From Atrichornis clamosus (lineage: Eukaryota; Chordata; Aves; Passeriformes; Menuridae): 64,000 nucleotides of DNA. The stretch spans positions 154,053 through 218,052 of the forward strand of contig WBMZ01008630.1 of NCBI GenBank assembly GCA_013400975.1. The letters run 5' to 3'. Position 1 is the first letter of the stretch. The number at the start of each line of letters is the position of its first letter. Of the stretch, positions 39,599-52,330 are shown piece after piece. The position numbers were made by a program, and so were the translations under genes. The notes below the pieces were generated by a model that worked only from the letters and a program-made list of their open reading frames with translations, had not been told where the DNA came from and made no database searches.

Positions 39599-39665
39599 GT
39601 TTGGAACCAGATGATTCTTAAGGTCTCTTTCAATCCAAACCATTCTGTGATCTCTGATTCTGTGA
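39599..39665 (+). mobile_element. CR1 LINE 3'-end fragment, plus strand
   Basis: The plus strand shows TTTGGAACCAGATGATTCTTAAGG, then CTTTCAATCCAAACCATTC, then TGTGATCTCTGATTCTGTGA. This is the CR1 3' terminus: GGACTAGATGATCTTTAAGG, CCTTCCAACCCAAACCATTC, then 8-bp ATTCTATG-type repeats. Only the last 67 bp or so are recognisable. Confidence 0.85.
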
Positions 39666-42600
39666 CTTTTCTCCAGGAGCAAACTCAGCCTGGACGAAGG
39701 ACAGGTAAGTCACATGAGTAACCATCACGCTGACCAGCCCAGCTTCTCTCCTGGGCTGTGCCATGGCTTCTGCACAAGGTGCAAATGGTTACACTTATTC
39801 ATGTTCAACATCATGTGTATGGCTGAACATGCTGTGACACCTGAGCCCATTTAGTCTCCACGATGTCACCTCCATCTCAAAAGTCAATTTGGTCTCAGAC
39901 AGACCCAGACTAGTGCTGCAGTTCCGACAGTCGCCCATTTTCTCCCCAGATGTTTTGTGACCCTCTGGGTCCCCCTTTCTCAAGCAAGGTCTCTTGGCAA
40001 GCACTTTAATTACTTACATCAGCTTGAGTCTGCCTCTCTGTCAGGTATTTCCTGTGACTCTTACCCTTTCCAAAGCAGCCAAATACACAGAAGAGATTTT
40101 GTTTGTAGCTCATTAGTGACAAAATATGGCATGTTATGCTAGATGTTGAATGGCTGCTAGTGAATGCATTTTTGATCTCGGGAGTCTTCAGACTGCACTC
40201 AAGCTGATAGGTATGTTAGCTGCTGCCCACTCAGTCAAAATGTGGAAACAAGTACAGTTATTGTTCTTTGACTGATGGCTGAAACAGTGACACATCATCC
40301 AAACACAAACCCTGGAGAATGATTTGGATTCATCTGCAAACAAGGCCACTCTGGTTTCCCCAATTAGGAAAGAAATGTTTGCCAGGAATTTTTGAAGCAT
40401 AAATGCTGCTAACATATGATACTGACTTCAGTTTCCCTTGCTGCTTCTCGGTGACCCTGAGCTCTGCAAGGTGAGCAGGTGAAGGATGATGACTGACTGC
40501 CTTTTCAGTATCTCAAGACTCAGCTACTTGTAGATCGGAGTCTGAGATTTTGAGTACTTGCTGTGTCTTGTAGAATATCTGTGAAAGGGAAGGTGAGGAC
40601 ATAGGTGTGCGTGTGTATTAAAAGCATATAAAGAGTAGAGGGGTGGTGGAAATATTCACAAACTGTGATACAAACTAGCAGAGAGGTTAAGAGATTTTTT
40701 CTGTGTGCTGTCTGGAATGGGCTAGTGAGAAAAGAGTTGCTTGATGTAGTCTGATCTTACCACAGTCAATAAAAAGAGATTTCTTATCAATTCTATTATT
40801 TAAAAAAAATTGAAAAACAAACAAGCCAGCAATATTAGAAGTGCCTCATTCCATCATGGGTTTTTTTAAATTGAAATTCAAGAGAATACGGACAGTGTTT
40901 ATATTCTGAGCACAAAGGAAAATGGTATTTTTCTCTGTTAATGAAGTGTAGTGCACATGAATATATCTGTAATTTTCACAGTAAAAGGATTGGACTAGCT
41001 TACATATGATATTTTCTGATCAAATTCATGATCATGCATTACAAGGACACAGGTTTTGGTTTTACCACAATAAAAATATAGTTCAGACTACTTCTCGGAG
41101 CCAGTGTCTTCTACTATTATTGATGTTTGCCAGCTTTCTTTATTCATAATTTTTTTAGACAAAACCAAACTAAGATGATCAATATAGCAAAAGTTTTTAC
41201 AGTAATTTGGTATATTTGGGGAATTTCTTGTTTTCTTTTGCTGTTTTGGACTATATCTATTAAATTTATCACTGCTTAGAGGTGAAAAAAATTCAGAAAA
41301 TGGCAAAAGAAGTTACTGTTTAGCATTTTCCCAAATATAATTAATTTAAATAATTTCAAATAATCACAATCAATCAATTAACCAAAATTAAAACAGAAAT
41401 GAACAGGTGGATAGAGGTGGAAAAATTAGAAAATGAACAGTCAAGTGGAAAGGTAATTTCAGATAAAACTTGTTCAACTCAATAAATAATTTCAGGGATT
41501 TTGAAAACAAAATAGAGATTTTTTTAAAAGTATATTTCATATTTTTGTTATTGTTATGAAATCACTCACTTTTCTTTTTCACATGTAATACAAAAAAGAC
41601 AAAACAAGTGAAAGCAAGGGGTAGCATTTTATTTTAAACAACAAATAATCTGGTTCTTTACCTGGTGAACTGGAAGATCAGCCGTTCACTCAGTTCCACA
41701 GACTGACTTCATGCCATGCTGGTGTACAACTCCACCAGATTTGTAAGGAGGAAAACGTTAAGAAGTGAAAACAATTTGGAAAAGATTTTCAAAATTAACC
41801 AATATTGGCCTTACCTCATTTTACTTCCACTTGTGTCATCAAAGCTTTAGAGATCTATAAGTGGAATCCTCCTTTCCCTTTTGCCTATACACAAAATATT
41901 GTCACTGGTGTCTAGTTTCCATAAACTCAATCTATAAGGATGAACAAACTGCATTAACAACAGGTTTGAAAATGAAGTAACCTTTCACATAGCTAGGCTG
42001 GTTTTCCAAGGTCAGATATTAAAAAATTGGAGGAAGGCCTGATTTTAAGGAAATCTAAATGTATGCTATACATTTAGCTATAACGTATGCTATAAATGTA
42101 AACTATAAAGTGCTTTAAGCTTGATTTCTTTAGTAGAAAATGAATCTTTTGAGTACATACACTATAGCCCCTTACAGTTTCCAAAGCAATTAATGAAATA
42201 TTTCTAGTTCACTGTCTGACTGTATTGCTTACCCTTTGGAATAACATCATAATCTTATCCTTGCATTTCAAGCCTTTGATAATTTCATAATGCCACAAAC
42301 TTCTTGTTTGTCCACACATTTTATCATAATGTCCCATTAGATGTGTGGATAATTTGAACTTCTACTCCGAATTTAACTCTTTCTTAAAATATCATGGCTG
42401 TTGTTTGGTGGTTTTTTCTTTGTTTGTTTGTTGTTCCTGTTATTGTTGTTGTTGTTTTTTTCCTAGTTTGTATGACTCTACTGCCTAAACTAATTCCCGA
42501 GGAATTATTTTCTTCTATCAGATAATTCCACAGGACCCACTTCCTTGAAATTGCAAGAAATAGGCTGTAACTTGTACAAACTTGCAGGAGAACACATAGG

Positions 42601-45094
42601 CCTGTAGCTGTAATGTATACAGCAATAATTATAGGTAGGGCTTGTAGCACACTCTTATGAAGGCTAACTGACATTTTTATTTAAAATCTATAATTGGTTG
42701 CTTATAAGGTTTTATTCACATTTAAGACTGAATGTCTGTCATAATGGAGTATTTGGAGGCATGCTTTTTTGTATGTAATGCTTCCATTCTGGTAGAAGAA
42801 ACTTTTTCTCTTTGAAATTAAGAAAGATATCCATCAACATCTTTGAAAAATCCTGCCATCTCTTTACTATGGTATTTGCAGTTTGGCAGAGCGCTTGTAG
42901 CTATCCCCATGGAGCTCCACCCACACATAGCCAAGTTATGCTTTGAATTATTTCACTTGGAATTTACTGCAAGACTTCAGAAGAGTTCAGCACCTTAATC
43001 TCGAGATTGATGGAGACGGCCTCTCACGCTGGCCAGCCTGTGCACGTCACTCTGAAAGCACAGCTGTGCCTGCTGTGCAGCAGCCAAGGCACAAAACCTC
43101 TCTCTCCTCCCAGCTGCCTGTGGGCCAGCTCTGCTCCAGGCAAGCAAACGCTGGGAGCAGTGGGGTCTATCCTGCACCCCAGCTGTGCAGACAGTGCTAG
43201 GGCAGGAGAGACCTGACTGGAATGCAGTGGAGACAAGGGCTGACCCAGGAAAAGCATGGGGACCTGAGTGTTGACTTGCAGGGTGCAGATGGGCAAGGGG
43301 AATGGAGCACTGAATTGGGGTTGGGACATGCACACATGGCACAATATTGTGGGCAGGGAACTGACGAGAAATGGGGCTGGAAAATGCTTAGGTAGAAAGA
43401 TACAGAAAAGATTTAGGCTGTAGTTCCTTGTGAGAGTAAGGAAACCAAGATGTGCCACACCCCTTAATCCCCACTCCCCTCCTACTCCTGTCCCTTCCTC
43501 TTCTTGCACTAAGTGTGTTATGCTATTCCTTGCCTTGACTCTGATAATTGACAGCAGCTGCCTCAATGCACTATACTCAGCAGAAACCATCCAGCCTTTA
43601 CCACTCAGTTCATCTTAAGCAACATTAAGAGACTAAAGTGACCATTCCAGGGCCCCAACAAGTGCCAATTCCAACATGAAGTAGATGGGAGGAGGATGTA
43701 GCCCATATCACAAAAGGGAGTAGAATAAAGTGCAGTTCCTGAGAAAGTGTCCCTTTCTGAGGCAGTTCATTCAGTGTAATTTGTGGAACTGAGTTCCCAG
43801 ATGGAATTGATGGATGTCTAAAATGGCAGGTAATGGTGGGGCCATGGGCTGCAGGTTGAGGGAGAAAAATCTCACTGGAGTCCCTGTGGAAGCAAGCTGC
43901 AGTTGACAGGAACAAAGGACTGGTCTGAAAATTGATTTGATTGATACCTAGGAATGATGCTGGTAATGGTAAAGTGAATGGTAAACCAACACGGTTAATT
44001 TATTTCCTTTTAGTATTTATCACTCTATATTTAGGGACTACAACTCTGAACACGGATGAAATTAAAAGGGAAGAACAAAAGATAACCCCATATGTTCTGT
44101 GGTAGACTGGGTAGGTAAGGCAAACGGGAGTGAAATTAAGATTACATAGATTTTTAACCCCCCAAAAAGGGTGGATACAATATAGACTGATGTTTTGTAG
44201 ACCTGTGAGTGTCAACGCGTGACACACACTTCACAGCATGGTTAGCATCCTTTAGCATGATGAAGTATGGAGAAATCCGGAGAGGATGTGTAAAAGAATA
44301 CATTAAAGAACATTCATGTCCCAGTTTTCTGTGTTTCACTGCTTGTTTTTTAACTAGTATCTATGCATCTGGACAACAAGCAATGTGTCCTGGTACCTCT
44401 CAGGGCCTTGATAAGGGCAGCAACTGCTAATGAGTGTCACTCCTTTAGCACAGTTGCTGTGTTGTAAGTCTAAAAGTCTTCTCTTGGTTTTAAAAATATA
44501 AAAGAACCAATCAGAGCAAGCTAACTTAAAAAAAAAAGGTGGGAATGGAGAGGAAACAAAAAGGGGAAACCACATGACAAAATCTGGGGGCTTTTTTGAG
44601 TTTTTTGTTTGTTGTTTCTCCTTTGCTTTCAGGGAAAGCCTAGAAAGTAATGCATTTCAGAGTAATTGCCTAGACTTTATAAGTATGTACACAACAACTC
44701 TTGTATCCATAGGATAATATGTCCCCTCTTCATTCCATATGAGTGTCATAGAAGTTAAATTAACAAGAATGAACTATACAGATATTATATTAATAAATAT
44801 CAGAGAAAAACATACTAGACAAGCAAAAAGTCTTGTTGTCAGACAGAATTTAAGAGCATGTAGTAAATTTCTAGAACTGCTTGTATGGAACCAACACTCC
44901 CATTATCATTTTAATGAGCATAAATATTTTTTAGATATGTAAACAGTGTAATATAATGCTCAAATGTGACAAATGTTTAGTTCAAATACCCTTGATATCA
45001 TTAAGAGGAAGGAAAATGTATCAAGTTTGTCATGTTTGTGATGGTGTGAGGGACTCATTAGCTTAGCATTATTCACACCCACAAAGCACTATTT
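39666..45094. other. Intergenic DNA, no gene recognised
   Basis: AT-rich with a GTT-repeat/T-rich tract at 42415-42465 and a GC-richer block at about 42990-43520. That block contains the longest open frame of the window (188 codons, minus strand 43024-43590), which shows no domain and overlaps comparable frames in other phases. No gene is supported. Confidence 0.5.
42415..42465. repeat. T/G-rich simple sequence with GTT repeats
   Basis: Consecutive GTTT and GTT units occur, including TTGTTGTTGTTGTT at about 42443-42456, ending in a T run. It is low-complexity DNA of the kind produced by slippage. Confidence 0.85.
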
Positions 45095-45340
45095 TGCAGT
45101 TTAGGCATTAGCTGACACCCTGGTGATCTGGGATCCTGTCTTGGCTCGGTTACAGATGTTGAATGAGACTACAGTTAATTCACACAGGGTCGCTGGCCCT
45201 AGTTCTCATCTGATTTCTCATCTACTTTATTTTCTCTTTTACATAATAATTTCAGATCATAAACTCAAGACAAGAACCCCTATAATGCCTGAATGCACTG
45301 CCATAAATTTGGGAGGCACCTGGTGTTGATTGCGGTCATA
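45095..45340 (+). mobile_element. Candidate degraded tRNA-derived SINE
   Basis: The head reads GGGATCCTGTCTTGGCTCGG (B-box-like, compare GGTTCTATTCCTGGCTCTG). The tail reads CAGATCATAAACTCAAGACA, then TGAATGCACTGCCATAAATT, then GGGAGGCACCTGGTGTTGATTG. The tail resembles the AGATTGTAAACTC...GGGGC...CTGATTGGG segment seen in ancient amniote retroposons. Divergence is high and boundaries are approximate. Confidence 0.4.
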
Positions 45341-47177
45341 GAGAAAGATTTGAATGGTCTTGAGACTGGAGTAATAGAATGGTAATTTGAAGTGTAAGGT
45401 AATGTGTTTCTAGATAATTGAAAACATTCCTAGAAGCTTAACAGTTGGAAAAGTTATTTCCAACAGATGAAAAAGGATTTAATATCCTACCCTAACAGAT
45501 GTGGTGAATCCAGAATTACAGGCATGGTTGCAACAGAACTGTACAGAATGCTGATAGGTCTTTTTTGCTTAATGTCAGCTTACTTGGGTCTGTGCACTTC
45601 AAAATGTACTGGTTTTTTAGCCATACCTCTTTGCACACTCACAGCTTATTTCCTATGTGTTACTGGGTGTGATGTTAAAATATTCTACTGGCATATTCTA
45701 TTTGTCTGTATTACTACTCATTCCTCTTCAAGTTTATCCTGCATTGTGTGTATAGGACAATGTTTGCATGTGTTTCTGTGTGTTTGTATAGAAGGTATTT
45801 AATAATGTGTGTGAGTGAGATGCTGAATCGCTTCCAAAGCGGATTAGATTTTATTTCCCCAAGTAGATCTTGTTTTGATATTTCATGTTTATATATCTGG
45901 TTTTTCAGTGTCTTTGTTCTTTATTTTCTTGCCACCAAACATATTTGAACTTCTTGCAAAATACAATATTCCAGTTGGTTCTCTTCCTCTGTAGGTTAGT
46001 AAAGTTTGCTGAGGGGCACTTTGCTCCCCTCTTTACATGAGACTGGGTGGGGAATTTAAGCTTCAAAATATTAGTTTTATAGCGCAGGGATTGCTTTCTA
46101 CTCTAGCCTTGGACACAAACAATACATTGTCATTTTTCATTAAAAACTCTAATAAATATATGCTTTAGAAAGAAATGGAACAATTACATTACACAGGAAA
46201 ATGTAGAAATAATGAGATACTAATCAGTCATTGACTTTTTTAACAAATGTACAAATTCAAGTATACATTTCTGCAATCAATGCACAAATCAAATAGGCAG
46301 AACTCCTACTGTTAGATAAAAGGGTTATTATGATTCAGTTTCATATTAATATTAAACAGAAAGAAAGTCACTGGTATATGTCAGTTACCAATTTAGCCAA
46401 AGTCCCCTCTGTAATCAACTTCAAACTAGCTGTTTAGTCTTCATGTTTTATATCCCTGTTTTTCACTCTGCAACGCTGTTAAAGTACTTTCATTGCTATG
46501 GCAGCCACAGAAATGTGATACTGTACATATGACACATCTTTTAAAGTACACAGAACCATGGGAACTGAGCTCTGAACACTTTAGGGGGAGCAAATGTTTG
46601 CCATAGAAGCAATTCAAATACATCATTCAAACAAATGGAAGAAGTCTCACACTAGTGATGCAAGACAAAGACTGGGGATCCTTCAGATTTTTCCGCTTAC
46701 TACTTGTAAGCTGGAAATTCTGGCATGCTAATCAGGAGATGGAACACTATGATCCCTTTGCAATGGAAAATATTTTTCTAAACCCACCAGTAATCCAGGC
46801 CTTGTGACTATATTCCTTTTACAATACTTACTTCTCTAAAGCTTCCCTTAGTCTTGTGTTTCCAATGTTATGTTCTTTAATTTACTTCAATTAAGCACCT
46901 CTGATTTGGATGTTGTGTAGCATGTTATTGCAGATAACTTTGAAAGTCTAGAGATGGCTCTCAGCTTTATTCCAATGACTATGTAGATGAAGAGCACAAA
47001 TGCTTTAGAAGTCTCTGCAGAAAAGGGTCATGTGTTTGGGGCCTATTCAGATCCTTTTACTTAGGCTTAACTTGTAATTCTTCCTCTTTAATGATAGATG
47101 TTTTTCTATTTTATGCTTAGCTTGTAGAAGCCCAGAAGTTATGGGGGCTGATGTGTATGTATCCTGCTATCAAACAC
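45341..47177. other. Intergenic DNA, nothing recognised
   Basis: AT-rich sequence. A 111-codon frame at 45467-45802 is cysteine-rich and hydrophobic by composition but has no recognised domain, no splice context and no typical start. I see no gene or transposon here. Confidence 0.45.
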
Positions 47178-47935
47178 TGATAGCTGGATAGCTGTGGAGC
47201 AGCTTGTTGGAATTTCCAGGCAAGGATTGTTGGTAAAAACATGCTGTGAGAAAGAACAGAATGTGACTGGAGAAGGGGCCAAACAGAGAAAGGAGAACAC
47301 TTTCTGGGACAAACAACCTTGTCCTATGTTCCAGAGTTAAGCACAACCCAGCAGAACAGCAATGAGGCCAGGAAGTGGGCATGGACTGCAGTGGGGATCA
47401 AGACCACCCAAGACCCCCAAGGCCTCCGACCCATTTCCAGAAAGGTCTGAAAGAATGAACTGCACATGAGAATTGATTTGCATAGAAAGAGAGAAACTTA
47501 TCTCCAGGGTGGGGAAGAAGGTACCCCCACCAATCCTGAGAGTATATGTGCCCCTGGATGCTGGACATTCCATCAGCTAGATGGATGCTGGAACCAGAAC
47601 TGGTGATCTCTCTTTTTTCTCTTTCTTCCCTTCTCTCTCTCTCTCTCTCTCACTGTCTAATTCATCTCTCTCTTTCTCTCTTCACTTTCATCCCACCCTT
47701 TTATCCAAATCCTATTTCTGTGTACTTATACAAGGATATCAGGTACTAATTTATGCTGATTTTCATGCCCAGTGTGTAACTTACTAAGAAAACTTTAAAA
47801 GCTTTTGCAAACCCTCTGACTTCTGCCATCCCTTCCAACCATGGCCATCTACAAATCTTGGGTGCTCCCCTCCCCTGAGGGTGGGATGCCACACAGTTGT
47901 GCAGCAAAAGTGTGTTGCTAAAACGACACCACAAG
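47178..47935 (+). mobile_element. LTR-like interspersed repeat with CT-rich core
   Basis: The segment has LTR-like make-up: a GC-moderate 5' half, a GAGTATATGTGCCCCTGGATG block around 47540-47560, a long pyrimidine tract with a pure TC run at 47632-47651, a downstream AACTTACTAAGAAAACTTT block, and a CCCCTGAGGGTGGGATGCC block near the end. The succession resembles a repeat I recall from songbird genomes, but I cannot name the family and found no clean terminal repeats or target-site duplication. Boundaries are approximate. Confidence 0.42.
47632..47651. repeat. (TC)10 microsatellite
   Basis: Ten uninterrupted TC units, within a longer pyrimidine-rich tract at about 47608-47700. Confidence 0.95.
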
Positions 47936-50900
47936 GAGCAAATACAATAAATCAACACTCCTCTGTGCAGTGCAGACTTTTTAACGTAAAAGTTGTGAGC
48001 ATAATCACAAACCCATGCTCCCATAGCAAGTTAGGTTTGACAGGCTAAATTACAGTAGAAGCAACCACTAGCTGGACCTCTATTTTTATGATAATGCCAT
48101 GAATTGATTTAAGCCTCCCAGAGATACATTCTGCTCTTATTACAGACCAGGACTTGAGACCACTCGAGTTTAACACAGCTGAGACAACATCAAAAGTCTC
48201 AGCTGAATCAAAATTTAACATACATTGCAATGCAATTCCCATCTGATAAAATGAACTTAGTCACATCTATCGTTCTTTGTTCCTGAACAGGAAGTATCAC
48301 CACATTAGAATATGAAAATGGCCATTTTGTGTCACATTAAAAGTGTGTCTCAACTTCTTGTCTCTGGCAGTGGTCTTGAAAGCCAGGAAACTGGAAAGAG
48401 CAAGCAAATGTTACCCGTACCATCACTCCGTTAGTTTCAGCTCAGAGACTTGCTGTGTCTGTTGGGGTGTTACGTGTGCAGTTGAACGGAAATACTTGTA
48501 TATAAGAATTCTATTGATAAATGAAGTGTTTCTTTCCCTCAAAAATGTGCCCAGTGTGTAAGGTAAGACTTGTGGTCTAAAGGCATAGAGTGTGTATTCA
48601 TTCACTGTTACAGGGAGAAATTTCAAAATAATATAATATGAACTTAGACTGCACTTACTTAATCAGTAAATGCACACTAGAGCTACCTTTACAAACAACT
48701 AAAGTTACCTCACCAAAGGGAATAGCTGGTCTCGCTGAATCAATTGATTTCATGGGAACTGTGATTCACCCTCAAAAAGCTATTTCCTTCCTTTATAGAT
48801 AAATTGCTTAAACTGCCTCCTTTCATTGCCAGCCTTATCATCCGGTGTTTTGCAAGACTTTTTGAACCGTGTGGCATAGAAATGTAACACTGCAGCATCC
48901 CAGTTGCCTGTAAATAAATCTTACATCTATTATTTAATCCTTCTAGCCTCCTGAAGGTGGATTAGGGGGTGTCCATCCTCAGGGGACTGCCTGCATTGAT
49001 ACTGGGACAGGGAACAGGAGCCCTGCAGGGTCACTCTGAGGACAGAAACATGACCAGCACACTGGAACTAGTGCTGCTACTGTGATCCTCCTGAATTAAA
49101 CTTCAAATGAGCCCTGCTATTCTCTTCAATTACTGTTGACTAGCAATAGCTACTGCTTGTTCTCATGTCTGAAGGAGAACATGATCTTTTTTATCAGGAC
49201 CTGCTTGGTAGCAGATATGTGATTTTACCCTTTTCTTAGGCAATCAGTAAATGTGTCCTTAAAAAAATCAGTTGAGCATACAGTAACTGCCTTCACATTT
49301 AAACCAAATGCAAATTAGAGACCACCCAAATTAGAGACCACAAAATAAAGGAGAAAGCGTAAGCCTTCAGTTATTTGCAAGATGCAGAATTGCTAGGGTA
49401 CTTCCGAGTGACTCACCATGAAAGAGAGCAGCACCCTGAGAAAGGAAGCACTTTGAAATGAAGAAGAAAAGACAGTACAATCCCTCACAAAAAATGTGAA
49501 CACTGCACTGTGCAGATTGCTGCATGATAAAAGTCTCACTGGTCTAAACTGAAAAAAAAGGATTATATAATATTCAAGAGAATTTAAGTGTCACCACTAA
49601 AGTTGTCTGGGTGTTACCTACAGCGCAAGTTATGTTAGGGATGCTTCCCATTTTTTTTTAACTGCAAATTATACCTTTGCATATTTTAATAGTATTGTAA
49701 CTATTAGAAAGGCACAAAGTTTCTCTACTATTTATTCCAGTCTGGAAAAGTTGTGTATATTTATCTGTGCCTGCAGCTGTGTGTATATGTTACATATTTG
49801 TTATTAATGAATTTACCTCCCATTTCTGTTAAAACTCTGTAAAATCTTCTTTTCCAATGGTCAGACTTTTTCACAACTTTACGTGTCTTTGGCTGGAATT
49901 TTTTGTAGGAGTATCAGCTTGGCTATTGCTCGAATGATAGTACAAGAAGTTAGCATCTTTTCCTCACATTGCATTACAAAAACTCAAAAACCTTTTGGGT
50001 CAGGAGTGTGCTATTTGTTGCAGCAGGATATTCAGTTTGAAAATAGTGAGAACTTGTAAAAGCCAGGGTTCCAGAGGGGATTTTCTAATTTTTTAATGTT
50101 TGATTTTTGTAACATCAGTGAAGTTTTCATATCTATTTCCTAAACGCAAAACTATCTAACCAATTAGCTTGCTGTTTAGGTATAGTCTCTATTTAATGCC
50201 CCTGTCCTCAAGAACACAGAATATGCTCTCAAGCAATAAACGGGCTATATCATGGCCTTGTACCTGTAGAATTGCATTCATGTACCTGCCCTTACATGTA
50301 CTCTTGCCCTTAAATCTTTTGAAATTTTACTATCTGCTGGTGACAGCAGAAAGTAACAGTTTATATAATATTTGAGATCTAACATTCTTTTGTAGCACCT
50401 CGTTGGTTGTCTGTTAACTAAACCTTAAAGATGTGGTAACAGTGGAGATCAGAGGATCTTGGTTTCTTATCACGACAGTACATGTGTAACAGTTTAAAAA
50501 AAACAACAAAAATTTCATCTAAACATTTTACCAATCCATCTCAGATTCTAGGATTGGCATCTTAAGGAGAAAAAAATTTTCTCTGAATGGGTAAAACACA
50601 GTTTTAATTCTGAAATAATTTCCTTGCTGACTTTCTCGAATGTCATTTCTGACCACAGTATTTTAAAGCAGTAATTACTGTTTATTTCCAGGAATTCTTT
50701 CCACACGTCCAATGAGTAAGGTATCGATAAATGACTGTGTCACCATCAGTCCAGAAGTTTTGCAAACCAAAGTAATTCAGCTCTCATGATTGCAAGAGTC
50801 ATCTCTTTGATATAGGTTTCTCTCTCATTCTCTTTTGGGAAAAAAAATAGCTGATTATAAGAATTATTCCTAGGAAGAGATTCAGTGGAATTTGCACACT

Positions 50901-51689
50901 AAGATACAAAAGGGCCTTCAACCTTAAGAGGTGTTCTGCTTTGCACAGGTGATCTACTTGGCTAGGTGTTTTGTTGAAGTTATTTTAATGCTGTGAATTT
51001 TCCCCATTTTTTACTTCTATTTTAGTTGTTCAGGCTTGATTGTGAAGGCCAGTCCTGGACAGTTATCAGGAAACCAGCACTCTTATTTTTTTCAGAGAAG
51101 CTTCAGGAGAGCTTTCTGGTGTGTGTAAATGAGGTTATTTAAGCTATCTAGGTGGAATTTTGGGTCACTATTGTGTAGGAGAGGGGATTGGGAAAGGAAA
51201 CTAGAAAGAAGAGCTTTACTAAGTTTTGGGTGATGTGCTGCCTTAACAGAAATAAACACAAATAATGTGGGAACACTGTTTTCACACGTATTACATTCTG
51301 CTTCTGCTGAGGAACATGACAGTTCTGAGTTGGAGTTGAATATGAAGGTATGAATGCTATATAGTGTGATATTTTCATTACAGTAATGAAAGCTTAAGAA
51401 CAATTTCAATTTGCCTTCTACAACTTTTTTTTTAAATGCCTGATCGGAACCCCAGGAATGTGTCTAAGATTTGGGAATTTTAGTTCATAGGTACATAGAA
51501 AAATCAGTCTATCAGCAGAGGGCAGTCACAGGTACAGAGAATGCAGGTACAGAGAAAAATGAATCTATTTCTCTTTACAGTAACGTTTATGTTCTAGACT
51601 ATTATCACATTTCTTTTCAGTCTTTTTCTGTTTATCTTTTATCTAGGTTACGTTTTTGAGATGTCTGAAAATTCTGTGGTTTCATTAGA
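47936..51689. other. Intergenic DNA, nothing recognised
   Basis: AT-rich unique sequence. A short direct repeat (CAAATTAGAGACCAC twice) lies at about 49312-49341. No coding potential is recognised. Confidence 0.5.
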
Positions 51690-51915
51690 ATCTGCCCCGT
51701 GGACCTAAGATATTCTTGAAGGACAATGCCTCACACTGGGTGCCCTGTTCTGCACACCCTGTGGCTTTGTTAGTGCTGATCCAATCAGACAGATTACGCC
51801 ACTTGTTTTGTGGTATATATTCTGTTTATATAACCTAATCTGAGTCTCTGCTGCTTCTGTAAGAGCAAGCCAGTCTTGGCTCATGTTCAGCTTGTGATTT
51901 ACCCTTCGTTCCTCC
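51690..51915 (-). mobile_element. Degraded CR1 LINE fragment
   Basis: On the minus strand the segment reads AAATCACAAGCTGAACATGA followed by GCCAAGACTGGCTTGCTCTT, then TAATCTGTCTGATTGGATCA, GCACTAACAAAGCCACAGGG, and CAGGGCACCCAGTGTG. This parallels CR1 sequence just upstream of its 3' region (CACAAGCTGAACATGAGCCA, TAATCCTGCTGCTCTACTCA, GCACTGGTGAGGCCACA, then CTGGGCTCCCCA). The copy is old, with indels. Confidence 0.62.
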
Positions 51916-52259
51916 TTAGCCAGCTATTCTGTGTACGCACAGTATTTGCACAGTTGGTAGATTACTCCTGCTTTCCTATAGTACTTTAATGCATGCCTGC
52001 TGAGCTTCATTCAGGTCATGGCATCACTCAATACTGCCTTCCATTTTGACAGCTAAATATAAATAAGTATGCTCTGGGTATGGATTTCCAACAAATTATG
52101 CACCCTTTCTATGTTAGAAGAGTCAAAAAACACTTGTGTAAGCCGTTGATGAGGATGCCCTATGGGACAGTTGCCTAAAGCCTCAGTAGTGTCTGGAAAC
52201 ATGGCATTATCTGCTGCAAGTCCTGTTACTTTATAGAAAAAGACTTGACATTATTTCTT

Positions 52260-52330
52260 AGAATCATAGAATATCTTGACTTGGAAGAGGCTCATGAGGC
52301 TCATCAAGTCCAACTCCCTGCTCCAACACT
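52260..52330 (-). mobile_element. CR1 LINE 3'-end fragment
   Basis: The plus strand shows AGAATCATAGAATATCTTGA, then CTTGGAAGAGGCTCATGAGG, then CATCAAGTCCAACTCCCTGC. This is the inverted CR1 3' end. It lies 345 bp from the degraded CR1 piece to its left in the same orientation; the order shows they are separate insertions, because the 3' end of this one lies downstream of the other's body. Confidence 0.85.

Noticed and set aside
43024..43590. 188-codon minus-strand open frame as a gene
   Set aside because: No recognisable domain, no supporting splice or promoter context, and similar-length frames overlap it in other phases, as expected from GC content.
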